Part shown: one piece after another, positions 1 to 8,696 of the stretch
Numbering within the stretch: position 1 is the first letter of the stretch
Layout: every line of letters starts with the position of its first letter
Assembly (NCBI GenBank): GCA_014084085.1
Contig: NPFB01000049.1
Span: forward strand, 375,476 to 439,475
From: Hondaea fermentalgiana
Lineage: Eukaryota > Sar > Bigyra > Thraustochytrida > Thraustochytriidae
Direction of reading: 5' to 3'
DNA: 64,000 nucleotides
The notes under the pieces: model-generated
Database searches by the model: none
The model's input: the letters and a program-made list of their open reading frames with translations, nothing else
Told to the model about the DNA's origin: nothing
Position numbers and translations under genes: made by a program

Positions 1-1268
1 CAAGCTATGTCGTGCTGCTCATCAGCATTCTCGTGCAGGTCATTCTTTTCATTTCCAAAGATTCCGACAAGGTTGACCCGGACGATTCGGACAGCATGCT
101 CCCGCGCCCTGTGGCACAGTCGAGCGCCGCGCTCGTTGTTCTTTGTGCCGCCATCGTCATCAAGACGCTTTCGTACGAGTCTGCGGCGCTTCTGACCTCC
201 ACTTTCGCGCCCGAGCTGGCCACCGACGACAAGGAGGTCGCGCGCTACGTCGGCTACGCCTACCTACTCATGAACTGGTCGCAGCTCTTTTGCGCAATCG
301 TCATCATTGCCGTGGCCATGGGCGCCGGCTTTGACTCTTTTCAGCAGGCAGTTATGGGCGGAGTCTTCGTCCTGATCTATTGTATCATCTACTTTGTGCC
401 GGGCTATCGTCTCATGGAGGCACGCACGCGGATTGACCCAACCTTTAAGCGCTCCTGGTGCGGTCTCTTGCACCTCGGAGAGACGTTGCTCGAGGCTCTT
501 GTTCGCTACCCTGACCTCATTAAGTTCTTCGTTTCCTGGTCGTTCGCAAACGCTGCTTCCACGGCTGTCTCCGTCCTGGCGACCTCGTACCTTCAGAACT
601 ACCTTGGCTTTGATGGCACCACCACATCGGCTCTGCTCGCCCTCGCGCTTCTTTTCTCTGTTCCGGGCTCTCTTCTCGTCCCGCGCCTCTCGCGCTTTTA
701 TTCGCTCAAGACCACTTACGTGCTGGTCAATGCGTTCTACGGCCTGACCTTTACGCTGGCGCCCGTCGTCTTTCTTTCGGACGAGGTCTTGGTCAACGAT
801 GCGAACGCCACAACAGTCACGACCAACTACGGTTTCTGCGACGAATTCGCTGTCGAAGCTTCAAACGAAACACAGTTCGAGGCCCGGGGCTATGTGTTCT
901 ACCTTGTAATCTGCTTTTGCATCGTTTGGGGTGTTCTTCTCGGAGGCATTTATACTGCAAGTACCAGTCTTTTCAGTGCCTTGGTCCCAGGAGGCAAGGA
1001 GGCTACTTATTTCTCCCTCAAGGTCACGCTCGCCAATGTTCTCACATGGCTGCCTTCGCTCGCGTACACGGCCATCAACGAGGCTGGCGCGACGCGCTGG
1101 GCAATCATTTCTCTCGGCCCTATTTTCCTTGTGGCTGCCGTGATCGCGGCCTTTATTAACCTCGACAAAGCCAAGATGGACATCGGGTCAACCTTGCATC
1201 GTCGCCAGGGCAAGGTCTGGGCGGAGCACAAGAGTGATGAGAACGAGAAGACTGCCACTTCCTGCTAA
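1..1268 (+). CDS. Atg22/UMF1-like MFS transporter, 5' end cut by window
   Basis: The frame is open from the first base, so the N terminus lies outside the window; about 421 codons are visible, ending with TAA at 1266-1268. The protein is mostly hydrophobic, with roughly eight to nine visible membrane segments. A cytosolic loop (MEARTRIDP..., about residue 137) comes before a block resembling the second half of Atg22-family transporters: a segment rich in A/S/T, a PGSLLVPRL motif, and near the C terminus VPGGKEATYFSLKV, which matches the 'P.GKEAEFFGL' signature of that family. Atg22 proteins are major-facilitator-type carriers that export amino acids from the vacuole/lysosome after autophagy. 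A short polar tail follows the last helix. The family call rests on motif memory; another MFS clade remains possible. No splice sites are evident in the visible part. Confidence 0.6.
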   Translation, partial: SYVVLLISILVQVILFISKDSDKVDPDDSDSMLPRPVAQSSAALVVLCAAIVIKTLSYESAALLTSTFAPELATDDKEVARYVGYAYLLMNWSQLFCAIVIIAVAMGAGFDSFQQAVMGGVFVLIYCIIYFVPGYRLMEARTRIDPTFKRSWCGLLHLGETLLEALVRYPDLIKFFVSWSFANAASTAVSVLATSYLQNYLGFDGTTTSALLALALLFSVPGSLLVPRLSRFYSLKTTYVLVNAFYGLTFTLAPVVFLSDEVLVNDANATTVTTNYGFCDEFAVEASNETQFEARGYVFYLVICFCIVWGVLLGGIYTASTSLFSALVPGGKEATYFSLKVTLANVLTWLPSLAYTAINEAGATRWAIISLGPIFLVAAVIAAFINLDKAKMDIGSTLHRRQGKVWAEHKSDENEKTATSC

Positions 1269-1694
1269 AAAGTGCTATTGTAGACTATTCGAAATGTCAA
1301 GCTTCTTTTCATCTTTGGCTCCTTCACAGTCAATCAAGGCAACTTCGGCGTCGGACTCCGAACCTCCTCTCTCTTCGACTCGCCCCTACGCGCGCGGGAC
1401 ACGGATCTTTCTGAGACAGAGTCTTGTAAGATTTGTCCACCGTAAATGACTTGGGCGTGTTTGGAGTTCTATCAAACATAATATAACGGATCCAGAGACA
1501 AAGATATCCCCTCAAGATCCACCGCCAGTTGCACTGTTGCCATGGTTGAAAGAGATCGTGACGTGGACCATGGCAAGATAGCAAACGCGAAGCTTCGCAA
1601 GTCACGCGCGCTTGTTTGACGAAGGAGCGACGTGCGAGAGCGCGAGCAAGAGCGAGAGCGTGGAGCGAGAGAGGTGAAGAAGCTTCCGGGAAAG
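1269..1694. other. Intergenic, 426 bp
   Basis: This stretch lies between the Atg22-like stop and the first of the paired membrane-protein genes. The last 70 bases are rich in GAGCG/GCGAGAG and are open in frame with the downstream gene, but lack an ATG. I see no gene or RNA here; it should hold the 3' UTR of one gene and the promoter of the next. Confidence 0.5.
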
Positions 1695-2498
1695 ATGGCC
1701 AAGGTGCTTGGCGCCGCGGTGGCGCTCGGCGTGGCGGCGGCGTACGTGACCCCGCTGGCGCTTTGGCTGGGCCTGCAAAAGGACCCCAGCGAGGTGCAGA
1801 GCTTAATGGCGCCGTGGAGCAAAGACAGCCTTCTTGGCAGCGTTGATTCGTGGGGCGTTCTCGCGGGAGGTATGCTGCTTCTTTACAACCTCTCCTACGT
1901 GCTGACGCTCCATGCCAAAATGCCCACAACGCAGATGCGAGTGACGGGCCTTATGCGCATTCTCGTGGGTATTGCGCTCCTCTATGCGCACTTTGAACTC
2001 AAGGCGCCGAACATGAACTTGATTATCGCAGGCAACGACATCACCACGGGACTTTTCACTGTGCTGATCCCCACGTCAGCCATGTCGCTCATCCCCAACA
2101 CGCTCATCACCGCGGTTCTGGGAGCTGCCTTTTTTTTTCCAGAACTGCGCGCAAAAATCGGTCCCATCTTTGCAAAGCTCGCTGCGGCGATTCCTGTTGC
2201 CAAAGTGGATCCCATCGTTCCCGATCAGTTGACGCTCTTTGTCCTTGGAAGCTTTCTCATGGCCATTTACGCGACTCTGCCCCTTGTTGGTGCGCTCACC
2301 ATGAACACTCGCTGCCTGCGCGCCACGGGTAAAGTGGCTGCTTACACGGTCTTTCTCTTTGCCGTTGCGTACGCCAGAAGTCTCATCAGCCCAGAAGTTG
2401 CAGTGGCCTACGGCGGCGCGCACGCCATCGCAGCTGCGCTTCTTTTGACCTTTGTGCCCAAGGAGGCTATGCCCACCAAGAAACAAAAGACGATTTGA
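1695..2498 (+). CDS. Multi-pass membrane protein, tandem paralogue A, family unknown
   Basis: 267 codons from the ATG at 1695; the frame is open further upstream only through a GTG and charged R/E sequence, so 1695 is chosen. The protein starts with a hydrophobic stretch (residues 3-25), then has about five more hydrophobic segments near 50-70, 85-102, 112-150, 180-206 and 215-255, and a short basic tail. It aligns end to end with the next gene (3160-3987), at an estimated 60% identity by eye. Shared blocks include TTQMRVTGLMRILVG, LLYAH..LKAPNMN, MSLIPN, ATLPLVGALTMNT.CLRATG and GAHAIAA. The conserved RVTGLMR and KAPNMN loops between helices look functional. I do not recognise the family; transporter, channel or membrane-organising roles are all possible. 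Confidence 0.85.
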   Translation: MAKVLGAAVALGVAAAYVTPLALWLGLQKDPSEVQSLMAPWSKDSLLGSVDSWGVLAGGMLLLYNLSYVLTLHAKMPTTQMRVTGLMRILVGIALLYAHFELKAPNMNLIIAGNDITTGLFTVLIPTSAMSLIPNTLITAVLGAAFFFPELRAKIGPIFAKLAAAIPVAKVDPIVPDQLTLFVLGSFLMAIYATLPLVGALTMNTRCLRATGKVAAYTVFLFAVAYARSLISPEVAVAYGGAHAIAAALLLTFVPKEAMPTKKQKTI

Positions 2499-2524
2499 TT
2501 GAAATCAACCCTGAGGAAAGAAAA

Positions 2525-2580
2525 TTGATGTGATGTGATTTGATTTGATTTGATTGATTTGATCTGATCTGATTCGATGA
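2525..2580. repeat. Imperfect GATTT/GATCT pentamer tract
   Basis: Repeated TGATTTGATTTGATT units directly after the stop of the first paralogue, in the predicted 3' UTR. Confidence 0.8.
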
Positions 2581-2900
2581 ATGAGGTCTCTATTCACCAT
2601 GTGGCGCTCTTCTTCATCAGCGACATCAACAGAATGATGGCGTGCTTCCGTGCGACTGTGTAAGTGTGAACATACTTATTGCCTTTCGAAATACAGAAGT
2701 CGAGCTTGGTCGAGTCGCACTTACCAAGCCGACAGCTATAGCCAGACAGCCAGCCAGTCAGCCAGTTGGCCTGATGAAGGCCGAACAAGCCTTCTTGGAT
2801 GCACGATACGTCCTTTCAGCGACCTCAAAAGGCATAAACGAACCGCCTGCAATTCATTCACTCACCGTTAGATCTTTCGGATAGTTCTTTTCGATTCGTT

Positions 2901-2944
2901 TCGATTCGTTCCTTCTAGACATTCGATTCGTTCCTTCTAGACAT
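2901..2944. repeat. Exact 22-bp tandem duplication
   Basis: The unit at 2901-2922 (TCGATTCG... ending CTAGACAT) is repeated without change at 2923-2944, about 215 bp before the second paralogue's start codon. Confidence 0.9.
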
Positions 2945-3091
2945 GCATCCAACCTGGAAAGCGATCGGCGCTTGGCAGGCAGACCATCAGCAAACGCGCT
3001 CGGGAGCACCAGACGCTGCGTTGAGGAAAACGAGCTGAGCTCCTACTCGTGCGCGCACAGCCATCAGGAAAGCCGACGTCAAGGCGGCAGA

Positions 3092-3122
3092 CCGACCGAC
3101 AGACAGACAGACAGACAGGCAG
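3092..3122. repeat. GACA tetranucleotide tract
   Basis: Five to seven GACA units with GGCA variants, ending about 37 bp before the ATG at 3160, so probably transcribed in the 5' UTR. Confidence 0.85.
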
Positions 3123-3159
3123 ACGGGCAGGCGGGAAGTCAGGAAAGAGCTGCAACGAA

Positions 3160-3987
3160 ATGGCGACCAAGCCGCTCGGAGCCATCGTGGCGCTCGGCGT
3201 TGCGTCCGCGTACGCCGCACCGCTCGTGCTGTGGCTCGGTATGAAGAAGGATGTCGCCGAGGTGCAGGAGCTCATGACCCCGTGGACTGCGCTCGAGGGC
3301 TTCAAGAAGGGAAATCTTCTCGGCGATTTGAACTCGTGGGGCACCCTCGTTGGAGGCTGTCTCCTCCTCTACAACTTTCTTTACGTGATGACGCTTCATT
3401 CGAACCTGCCCACAACGCAGATGCGCGTCACTGGACTCATGCGCATTCTCGTTGGCGCAGCGCTTCTCTACGCGCATTATGTGCTCAAGGCCCCGAATAT
3501 GAACATTCTCCTGGCGGCAAACGATATTTCCACGGGCCTCCTCAGCATCATTTTCCCCTCGTCGATCATGTCCCTCATCCCGAACGCGTTCCTTACCGCT
3601 GGCCTTGGTGCCGGTGTCCTTCTCCCGGACCTGCGTGCCGAGCTCACAAGGCTCTTTGCCAAGCTCGCCACAACACTCCCCTTCGAAGGCGTCGATCCCG
3701 TTGTTCCGGATCTTCCAACTCTGTTCGTCCTTGGCGTCTTCATCATGGCCACCTACGCCACGCTACCTCTTGTCGGTGCTCTCACAATGAACACGCCGTG
3801 TCTGCGCGCTACGGGTAACGCGGCCGCCTACGCTGTTCTTATTTTTTTCGCTGCAGGTGCACACAAGCTCATTGACCAAGAGGTCGCGATGGTTTATGCA
3901 GGTGCTCATGCCATTGCGGCCGTGCTTTTGCTTCTCTTCGTGCCCGAAGAGGCGCCGCTCGTTACGGAAAAGGAAAAGACAAACTGA
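3160..3987 (+). CDS. Multi-pass membrane protein, tandem paralogue B, family unknown
   Basis: 275 codons from the ATG at 3160. The upstream open frame is a translation of GACA repeats (TDRQTDRQ) and is not counted as protein. It is the same family as the gene at 1695-2498: N-terminal hydrophobic segment, a short amphipathic linker (KKDVAEVQELMTPWTALEGF, four residues longer than in the other copy), then five to six membrane segments. The loops RVTGLMRILVG, LKAPNMN and PLVGALTMNT are conserved. The tail is acidic/basic (EEAPLVTEKEKTN) rather than basic. Same orientation and 0.66 kb spacing show a tandem gene duplication. Divergence is spread over helices while the loops are retained, consistent with both copies being functional. 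Function unknown. Confidence 0.88.
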   Translation: MATKPLGAIVALGVASAYAAPLVLWLGMKKDVAEVQELMTPWTALEGFKKGNLLGDLNSWGTLVGGCLLLYNFLYVMTLHSNLPTTQMRVTGLMRILVGAALLYAHYVLKAPNMNILLAANDISTGLLSIIFPSSIMSLIPNAFLTAGLGAGVLLPDLRAELTRLFAKLATTLPFEGVDPVVPDLPTLFVLGVFIMATYATLPLVGALTMNTPCLRATGNAAAYAVLIFFAAGAHKLIDQEVAMVYAGAHAIAAVLLLLFVPEEAPLVTEKEKTN

Positions 3988-4579
3988 AAGGCACCAACAC
4001 ATTCGTCAAAGCGTCCGTTCGCTGTCACGGCGCTACTGCGAGAGCCATGGCTGTAACCGCACGCAACCTTTGCTGATGCACACGTCTGGCGACGATCTCG
4101 TGCGACCAATGTATAGCCAGATCTGGTCCTGATCAATCTTCTTCAATTGAACGCATGAATCAAAGTTTGAAGCCCAAAACACAAAGAAGCGGAACGCCAC
4201 TTCCAATCACTCGCTTACAAATTTCAATTTCTTCTTCTTCTTCTTCTTCTTCTTCTTCTTCTCCTTCTTCTTCTTTTTCTATTTCTTTCGTCTGTTTGTA
4301 TCACAGGCAGAAGTAGTCTCGCGGTCATTTTCTTTCTGAGTCACTTGATGGAAACAAAACCAGAATATTCTTGATCCAAACGGATAGGTGCCGCACCTTC
4401 AGGCGCATGTATAAATGCGGCACAGACGCTCACTCCTGCATGGAACTCATAAACAAGAGAGCGGTGCGCGGAGAGGCCGGCGCTCGTGACGTCGCGGCAC
4501 CAGTACATCCATCCTATAAACGCTGAGTGCACGAATTCAAAGTCTAACTTCGTCTCGCACGGAAGGAAATAAAGCTAGC
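3988..4579. other. Intergenic with TTC tract and TATA-like sites
   Basis: 592 bp between the second paralogue and the C2H2/TPR gene. It contains a TTC repeat at 4228-4279. Two TATA-like sequences point toward the downstream gene: TATAAATG near 4410 and CTATAAAC near 4514, the latter about 65 bp before the ATG at 4580. Confidence 0.5.
4228..4279. repeat. TTC trinucleotide / polypyrimidine tract
   Basis: About 15 TTC units, slightly interrupted, in the intergenic region upstream of the C2H2/TPR gene. Confidence 0.9.
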
Positions 4580-7207
4580 ATGGAGGTTGCCGAGACGGGC
4601 ACTGCGACAACCTCTGGTCTTGCCAAAACACTCCGACACTTTGGTCTCGACACGCGAACGCCAGGGCTGCAGCGCGAGGATCGCCGCGCAGAGTTGCAAA
4701 AGCGTCTCGGCGAATTCGAGCGCGCCAGACGGGTTCCGCCGCCGCCAACAAATCTCTTATTGAGGAAAAGTAAGCAAGCTCCGGCACCACCTCATTCCTC
4801 TCTTGCTCCTCCTGCCGGCCCAACGAGGGGCGCACCGCCACCGCCTTCTTCACCTTCACGAAAGGCCAACAAAGTTGGAAGACCTTTGCTCATCCCACCT
4901 CCACCGCCTGCAGAGCACACGCGCGTGAGAGAAGATTTGCAGTCTAATGAAGAGAAGACCACCTTTGCTGACGGTGAAGCGCGCGGGCCCCAACGAGCGC
5001 CAAAGCGACTGCCTGAATCAAAGTTACCCGATACCTCGTTTGACTGTGATGTGTGTGGTCTAACATTCAAAAAGGTTGCGCACCTCATCGTCCATTCGCG
5101 TTCTCACAATCGCGACAAACCGTCTCGCGCTAGCCAGCCAGTTTCACACGCCAAGTCTAAAAAACGAGGGAAAATTGACCAAGTGAAAGACCCCTCTTCT
5201 TCCGACGAGGATGACCAAGACTGCGAAGAGGATAACAACGGCGGCGGCGATGATGACGACGACGACGATGACGCTGACATCTTGAACGAACAAAGTTATA
5301 GCCACTTTGACGATGCAGGCGACGTTCGAGGTCTCGTGGAGGGCCTTTCCATTGCCGAAGATAACCAAGATGCCAACAGTATTCTTGAGTCCAAGACACG
5401 GGACAGAGCCGACAATGCTGATGCTGCTCATGATGAAGCATGGATCGAAGAATTTGCTCGTGGTCTTGTTCAGATGGCTCGTCAAAGCGGTGCAGCTACA
5501 CGGTCGCCAAAGTCAAAGTCAAGTCCGCAGCGCGCACCAGCCGTGCTGCGAAAGATGCTCACGGCCCCAGCACGAGCATTGGCTCCTCCTCCCCGCGGCG
5601 CCCCACCTCTGCATTTGGCGCGGGCAGCATCGGCGCACGCGGTGCTTGTGAGCCCAAAGAACAAGCGGGAAGGACTCACAGAGGCAGATTGGAACGACAA
5701 ACAGGCCATCCATGATAATACAGACGTGGACGCGCTCCGTCGGGAAATCGAGGAGCTCGACCGAAAGAGAGCTGCGCGCATTCGCAGCCGGCTTCACGAC
5801 TCCAAAGATGTCGAGATCCAGGAAGCCGAATGGGACCTGCAGCGGGTCCAGCAAGAACTGCGTCGCGTAGAGCGTCATCGAGGAATTTTTATTGACAGCA
5901 GACTTGCTTCGCAAAGCGGACATATGCAACGCTGGGCCAAGGAAGACCTCTTGCCCAAACTTGAGGCTCTCGAGCGTGAGGCAAACGCGCGCCTTGAGCA
6001 AGAGATTTCGCGCATTCGCGCTGAAGAGGAATCGCACCCGCAGTACGGGCGTCAGGCGCAGAACGAACGCAGGTTCAAGCTGCATCAAATGCAAAGCAGG
6101 CATGGCAACGCTACTCTGGATGATGACGCATCGATGTCTGTAAGAAGAGGAGGAGGGCCCAATGGAAGCCGGCAACGCGCAGATGCGGATGAAATCGGAC
6201 GCGAAGCTCTTGCGTTGCACATGGGAAAACGCGACTTGGCCAGAGCAGAAACCTTGTACCGACGTGCGCTCGCCCTTGATGGTCGCCATGCCACCAATCT
6301 TGGAAACCTTGCGTTGTTCATTCAACAATTCGGCACAAGCCAGCACGGACGCCGGGACGAGGAGAACAAGAGCATTGAAGATTCAGGCCACCGAAACCGG
6401 GCGCATGATGATGGCGATGAATCGTACCGCAAGGCTTGCGATGCACAAGCAGACAAGTTTTACCGACAAGCCATTAGCGCAGACCCTTCGCACAGCACCA
6501 ATCTCGCCAATTATGCATCCTTTCTGCACAAAAATTTGCGGCAGTACGAACGCGCCGAGCAGTATTACGAGCGCGCAGTGCACGAGGCGCCTGCGAACGC
6601 CTCAATTCTTGGAAATTTTGCCGTCTTTCTCTTTCGCGTGCGTCGAGACCTCGTCCGCGCAGATCGCATGTTTCAACGCGCACTCGAAATTGATCCCGAA
6701 CATGTGAACAATTGTTGCAATTACGCGTCTTTGCTGAAGAAGGGGTTTGGCAAACATCGCGAGGCGCAGGCCTTGTACGAAGATGCGCTAAAGATTGATC
6801 CGGAAAATCCGTCTGTCCTATGCAACTACGCCAACATGCTCGTCAAAGGGGCCGATTCGTCTGACACCTCGCCTGAAGCATGTGCACAAATCCAAAAAGC
6901 GCGCGACCTCTACCTTTTAGCGTTACGAGTCAACCCCTCGCACCGCATGGCCAAGCGTAACTACATGATTTTCCTGCGCGACTTTCCTACTGTGAGGAAC
7001 ATGGCGAATGAACGCAAGCTTTCAGAAGCAAGGCCACCGCCCGGACCACGGCCGCCGCAAGTCCATGCAGGTCGAGTCGTGTCGCCACCTACATCGCCCA
7101 CGTCGCCCACGTCGCCCAAATTGCGGCGACGGAGCAAAAGGTCTCGGTCTCCTCATGCTGCTGCGCGAAAACCCATGTCGCCCACGCTTGAGACGCTCAT
7201 TGAGTGA
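4580..7207 (+). CDS. C2H2 zinc finger and TPR repeat protein
   Basis: 875 codons, single exon. Residues 10-50 form a short helical SAP-like motif (LRHFGLDTRTPGLQREDRRAEL). A proline-rich stretch follows, then one classical C2H2 finger (FDCDVCGLTF...HLIVHSRSH, about 154-176) and an acidic region with a D/E run near 215-235. A predicted coiled coil occupies about 385-480. At least five TPR-like units lie at about 540-800. They carry the repeated core 'NYA' (NLGNLALF, NLANYASF, ILGNFAVF, NCCNYASL, VLCNYANM) and the spacing A-YRRAL-DP typical of TPRs. The C terminus has PTSPTSPTSPK repeats and an RRRSKRSRSP basic patch. TPRs mediate protein binding, and the finger could bind nucleic acid. The partners are unknown. 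Confidence 0.85.
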   Translation: MEVAETGTATTSGLAKTLRHFGLDTRTPGLQREDRRAELQKRLGEFERARRVPPPPTNLLLRKSKQAPAPPHSSLAPPAGPTRGAPPPPSSPSRKANKVGRPLLIPPPPPAEHTRVREDLQSNEEKTTFADGEARGPQRAPKRLPESKLPDTSFDCDVCGLTFKKVAHLIVHSRSHNRDKPSRASQPVSHAKSKKRGKIDQVKDPSSSDEDDQDCEEDNNGGGDDDDDDDDADILNEQSYSHFDDAGDVRGLVEGLSIAEDNQDANSILESKTRDRADNADAAHDEAWIEEFARGLVQMARQSGAATRSPKSKSSPQRAPAVLRKMLTAPARALAPPPRGAPPLHLARAASAHAVLVSPKNKREGLTEADWNDKQAIHDNTDVDALRREIEELDRKRAARIRSRLHDSKDVEIQEAEWDLQRVQQELRRVERHRGIFIDSRLASQSGHMQRWAKEDLLPKLEALEREANARLEQEISRIRAEEESHPQYGRQAQNERRFKLHQMQSRHGNATLDDDASMSVRRGGGPNGSRQRADADEIGREALALHMGKRDLARAETLYRRALALDGRHATNLGNLALFIQQFGTSQHGRRDEENKSIEDSGHRNRAHDDGDESYRKACDAQADKFYRQAISADPSHSTNLANYASFLHKNLRQYERAEQYYERAVHEAPANASILGNFAVFLFRVRRDLVRADRMFQRALEIDPEHVNNCCNYASLLKKGFGKHREAQALYEDALKIDPENPSVLCNYANMLVKGADSSDTSPEACAQIQKARDLYLLALRVNPSHRMAKRNYMIFLRDFPTVRNMANERKLSEARPPPGPRPPQVHAGRVVSPPTSPTSPTSPKLRRRSKRSRSPHAAARKPMSPTLETLIE

Positions 7208-7454
7208 TAATAGCCAAGGGTCGACCATACTGCAATTAGCTATCATTTGTCTTATCAAGTTTCCGACTGGTTGGGATAAAATCGCGTCCACTTTCGTATA
7301 CCTCTTTGCGTTCGTGGTCTTTCCCCTTGCTCATTCTTTTTTTTTTTTTTTTTGCAATTGTTTGACTGGGAGTAGGCCTTTGCTTGGGCGCATGGCATGC
7401 ATGGACAAATGGATGCTTTGAATGTGCGGTAGATGAATGTGTTTATTAATTTGT

Positions 7455-8082
7455 TTATTTTTTGGGCAACGTGCGCTCCTTGAAGAGACCCTGCTTGATA
7501 AAAAGGCTCTCCACGAAGGACCTCGGCTTGAGTGCAATGCGCTCTGCGTGGTGTGCGGCAATATCGGCGTCCATGGTTTTCAAGGCCTCTTCGATCCTCT
7601 TGACCTTGTCATCGCGACCACGCAAGTACTTTTTGCCCTTCGGCTCGCGCGTCACTACAGCCTTGGGTTCGCGGTCCCACCTAGGGTCCCACTCATTCTT
7701 CTTCAGGTCGGCGCCGCGAAAATACCTGCGTTATTATGGTTTTTGACGTTCAAGCAAGCACGCACCCATGCAAGCGAAGAGGCAAGCACACAAACGAGCA
7801 CATAACGTGTCGCTAAGGTTAGTTTGTTGTCCACGCGTCTTCGACAAAGGCATTCTCCCCTTCTCTTCCCCTCCCTCTCTCTCTGCGCCGCTCGCAGGCG
7901 AAAGCGCTGGCCCCGGCCGCCTCGCCGCCGTCGCCGTCGTCGCCGACCACTTACTTGCCCTCCCGAATGGCTTGCTTGCGGAGCTCCGCCTGCTTGCGGC
8001 CGCTGAGCGCGGGGCCCTTGATCTTCTTCGGGTTCACCGTGCTGCGCACCAGCCGCAGCGCGCGCGGCAGCTCGCCCGACAT
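7455..8082 (-). CDS. Mitochondrial ribosomal protein mL59-like, two exons
   Basis: Join of exon 1 (8082 down to 7955) and exon 2 (7725 down to 7455), 132 codons plus stop. The intron (7954-7726, 229 bp) has donor GTAAGT and acceptor GCAG and interrupts a Lys codon (AA|G). Exon 1 starts MSGELPRALRLVRSTVNPKK and contains PALSGRKQAELRKQAIREGK. This matches the 'LSGRK...LRK' signature at the start of mL59 (yeast MRPL25) proteins of the large mitoribosomal subunit. Exon 2 continues with YFRGADLKKNEWDPRWDREP, GKKYLRGRDDKVKRIEEAL and a basic tail, also as expected. Neither exon alone gives a sensible protein, so the splice is well supported. An upstream in-frame start at 8169 would add 29 residues. 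Confidence 0.75.
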
Positions 8083-8171
8083 TGCCTCGTGCTTCGTTCC
8101 CTCCCGGCCAAGAAGTCCTTTTGCGCGCCGTCCTCCTCCTTCTTCTTGGACGCGGTCAGGACGCAGCATAT

Positions 8172-8198
8172 AGAGACCTATACGAATTTTAGGTCTCT
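8172..8198. repeat. Perfect 9-bp inverted repeat (hairpin)
   Basis: AGAGACCTA (8172-8180) and TAGGTCTCT (8190-8198) are exact reverse complements around a 9-base loop and are followed by T-rich sequence. It lies about 90 bp upstream of the mL59 start. Role unknown. Confidence 0.7.
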
Positions 8199-8216
8199 TT
8201 TGTATTTTCCGTACAT

Positions 8217-8266
8217 GAGACGTTACATTTGTTGTGAAAGGTCGTTTCGTAACGAGACGTTACATT
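8217..8266. repeat. 13-bp direct repeat pair
   Basis: GAGACGTTACATT occurs at 8217-8229 and again at 8254-8266, 37 bp apart, in the same upstream region as the inverted repeat. Confidence 0.75.
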
Positions 8267-8652
8267 GGGCGCGCCTGTGTGGAGGCTCGCTTTCGCTCGC
8301 CGAGTTGTCCTGCGCAGCGGCTACGGCTACGGCCAAAGATGAAGGATTGGCCAAGGTTTCGTGAGGGGCTAGTCCGTCCATGGAATTCTTTTCCTTGAGA
8401 CATCCATGCTTACTTGTCATGGTGGGAATGGATGTCATTAGTCAGGCATCGGATTTCGTGTTCCCATAGCTCTGTGTTGGCCGGTCCCCGATCGACAAAT
8501 GGTCCAAGCTCATTCCGTGGTTGCACGCGCGGCAGCTGTGGCCACTGCGACGCGCAGAAGAGTACACACTTTCATTTACGTGCCGCGGATCGCGGATGTC
8601 ACGCAAGTTGCCTCTCGGGTCGGCTTGACCTCAGTAAGCTGTAGCTGTCTGT

Positions 8653-8696
8653 CTGGTTGGCTGCCTGGCTGCCTGGCTGCCTGGCTGCCTGGCTGT
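8653..8696. repeat. CTGGCTGC octamer tract
   Basis: Four to five tandem copies of an eight-base unit (CTGGCTGC and variants). Confidence 0.85.

Larger units (their letters stand above)
2499..3159. other. Intergenic between tandem paralogues
   Basis: 661 bp separating the two paralogues. It contains a GATTT/GATCT-rich 3' UTR tract (2525-2580), CAGC/CAGT repeats (about 2741-2770), an exact 22-bp tandem duplication (2901-2944) and a GACA repeat (3092-3122) close to the second start codon. No credible gene is seen. Confidence 0.6.

Noticed and set aside
2521..2580. Possible CRISPR-like or regular array
   Set aside because: Units are 5-6 bases with no spacers; none of the repeats in the window has the repeat-spacer layout.
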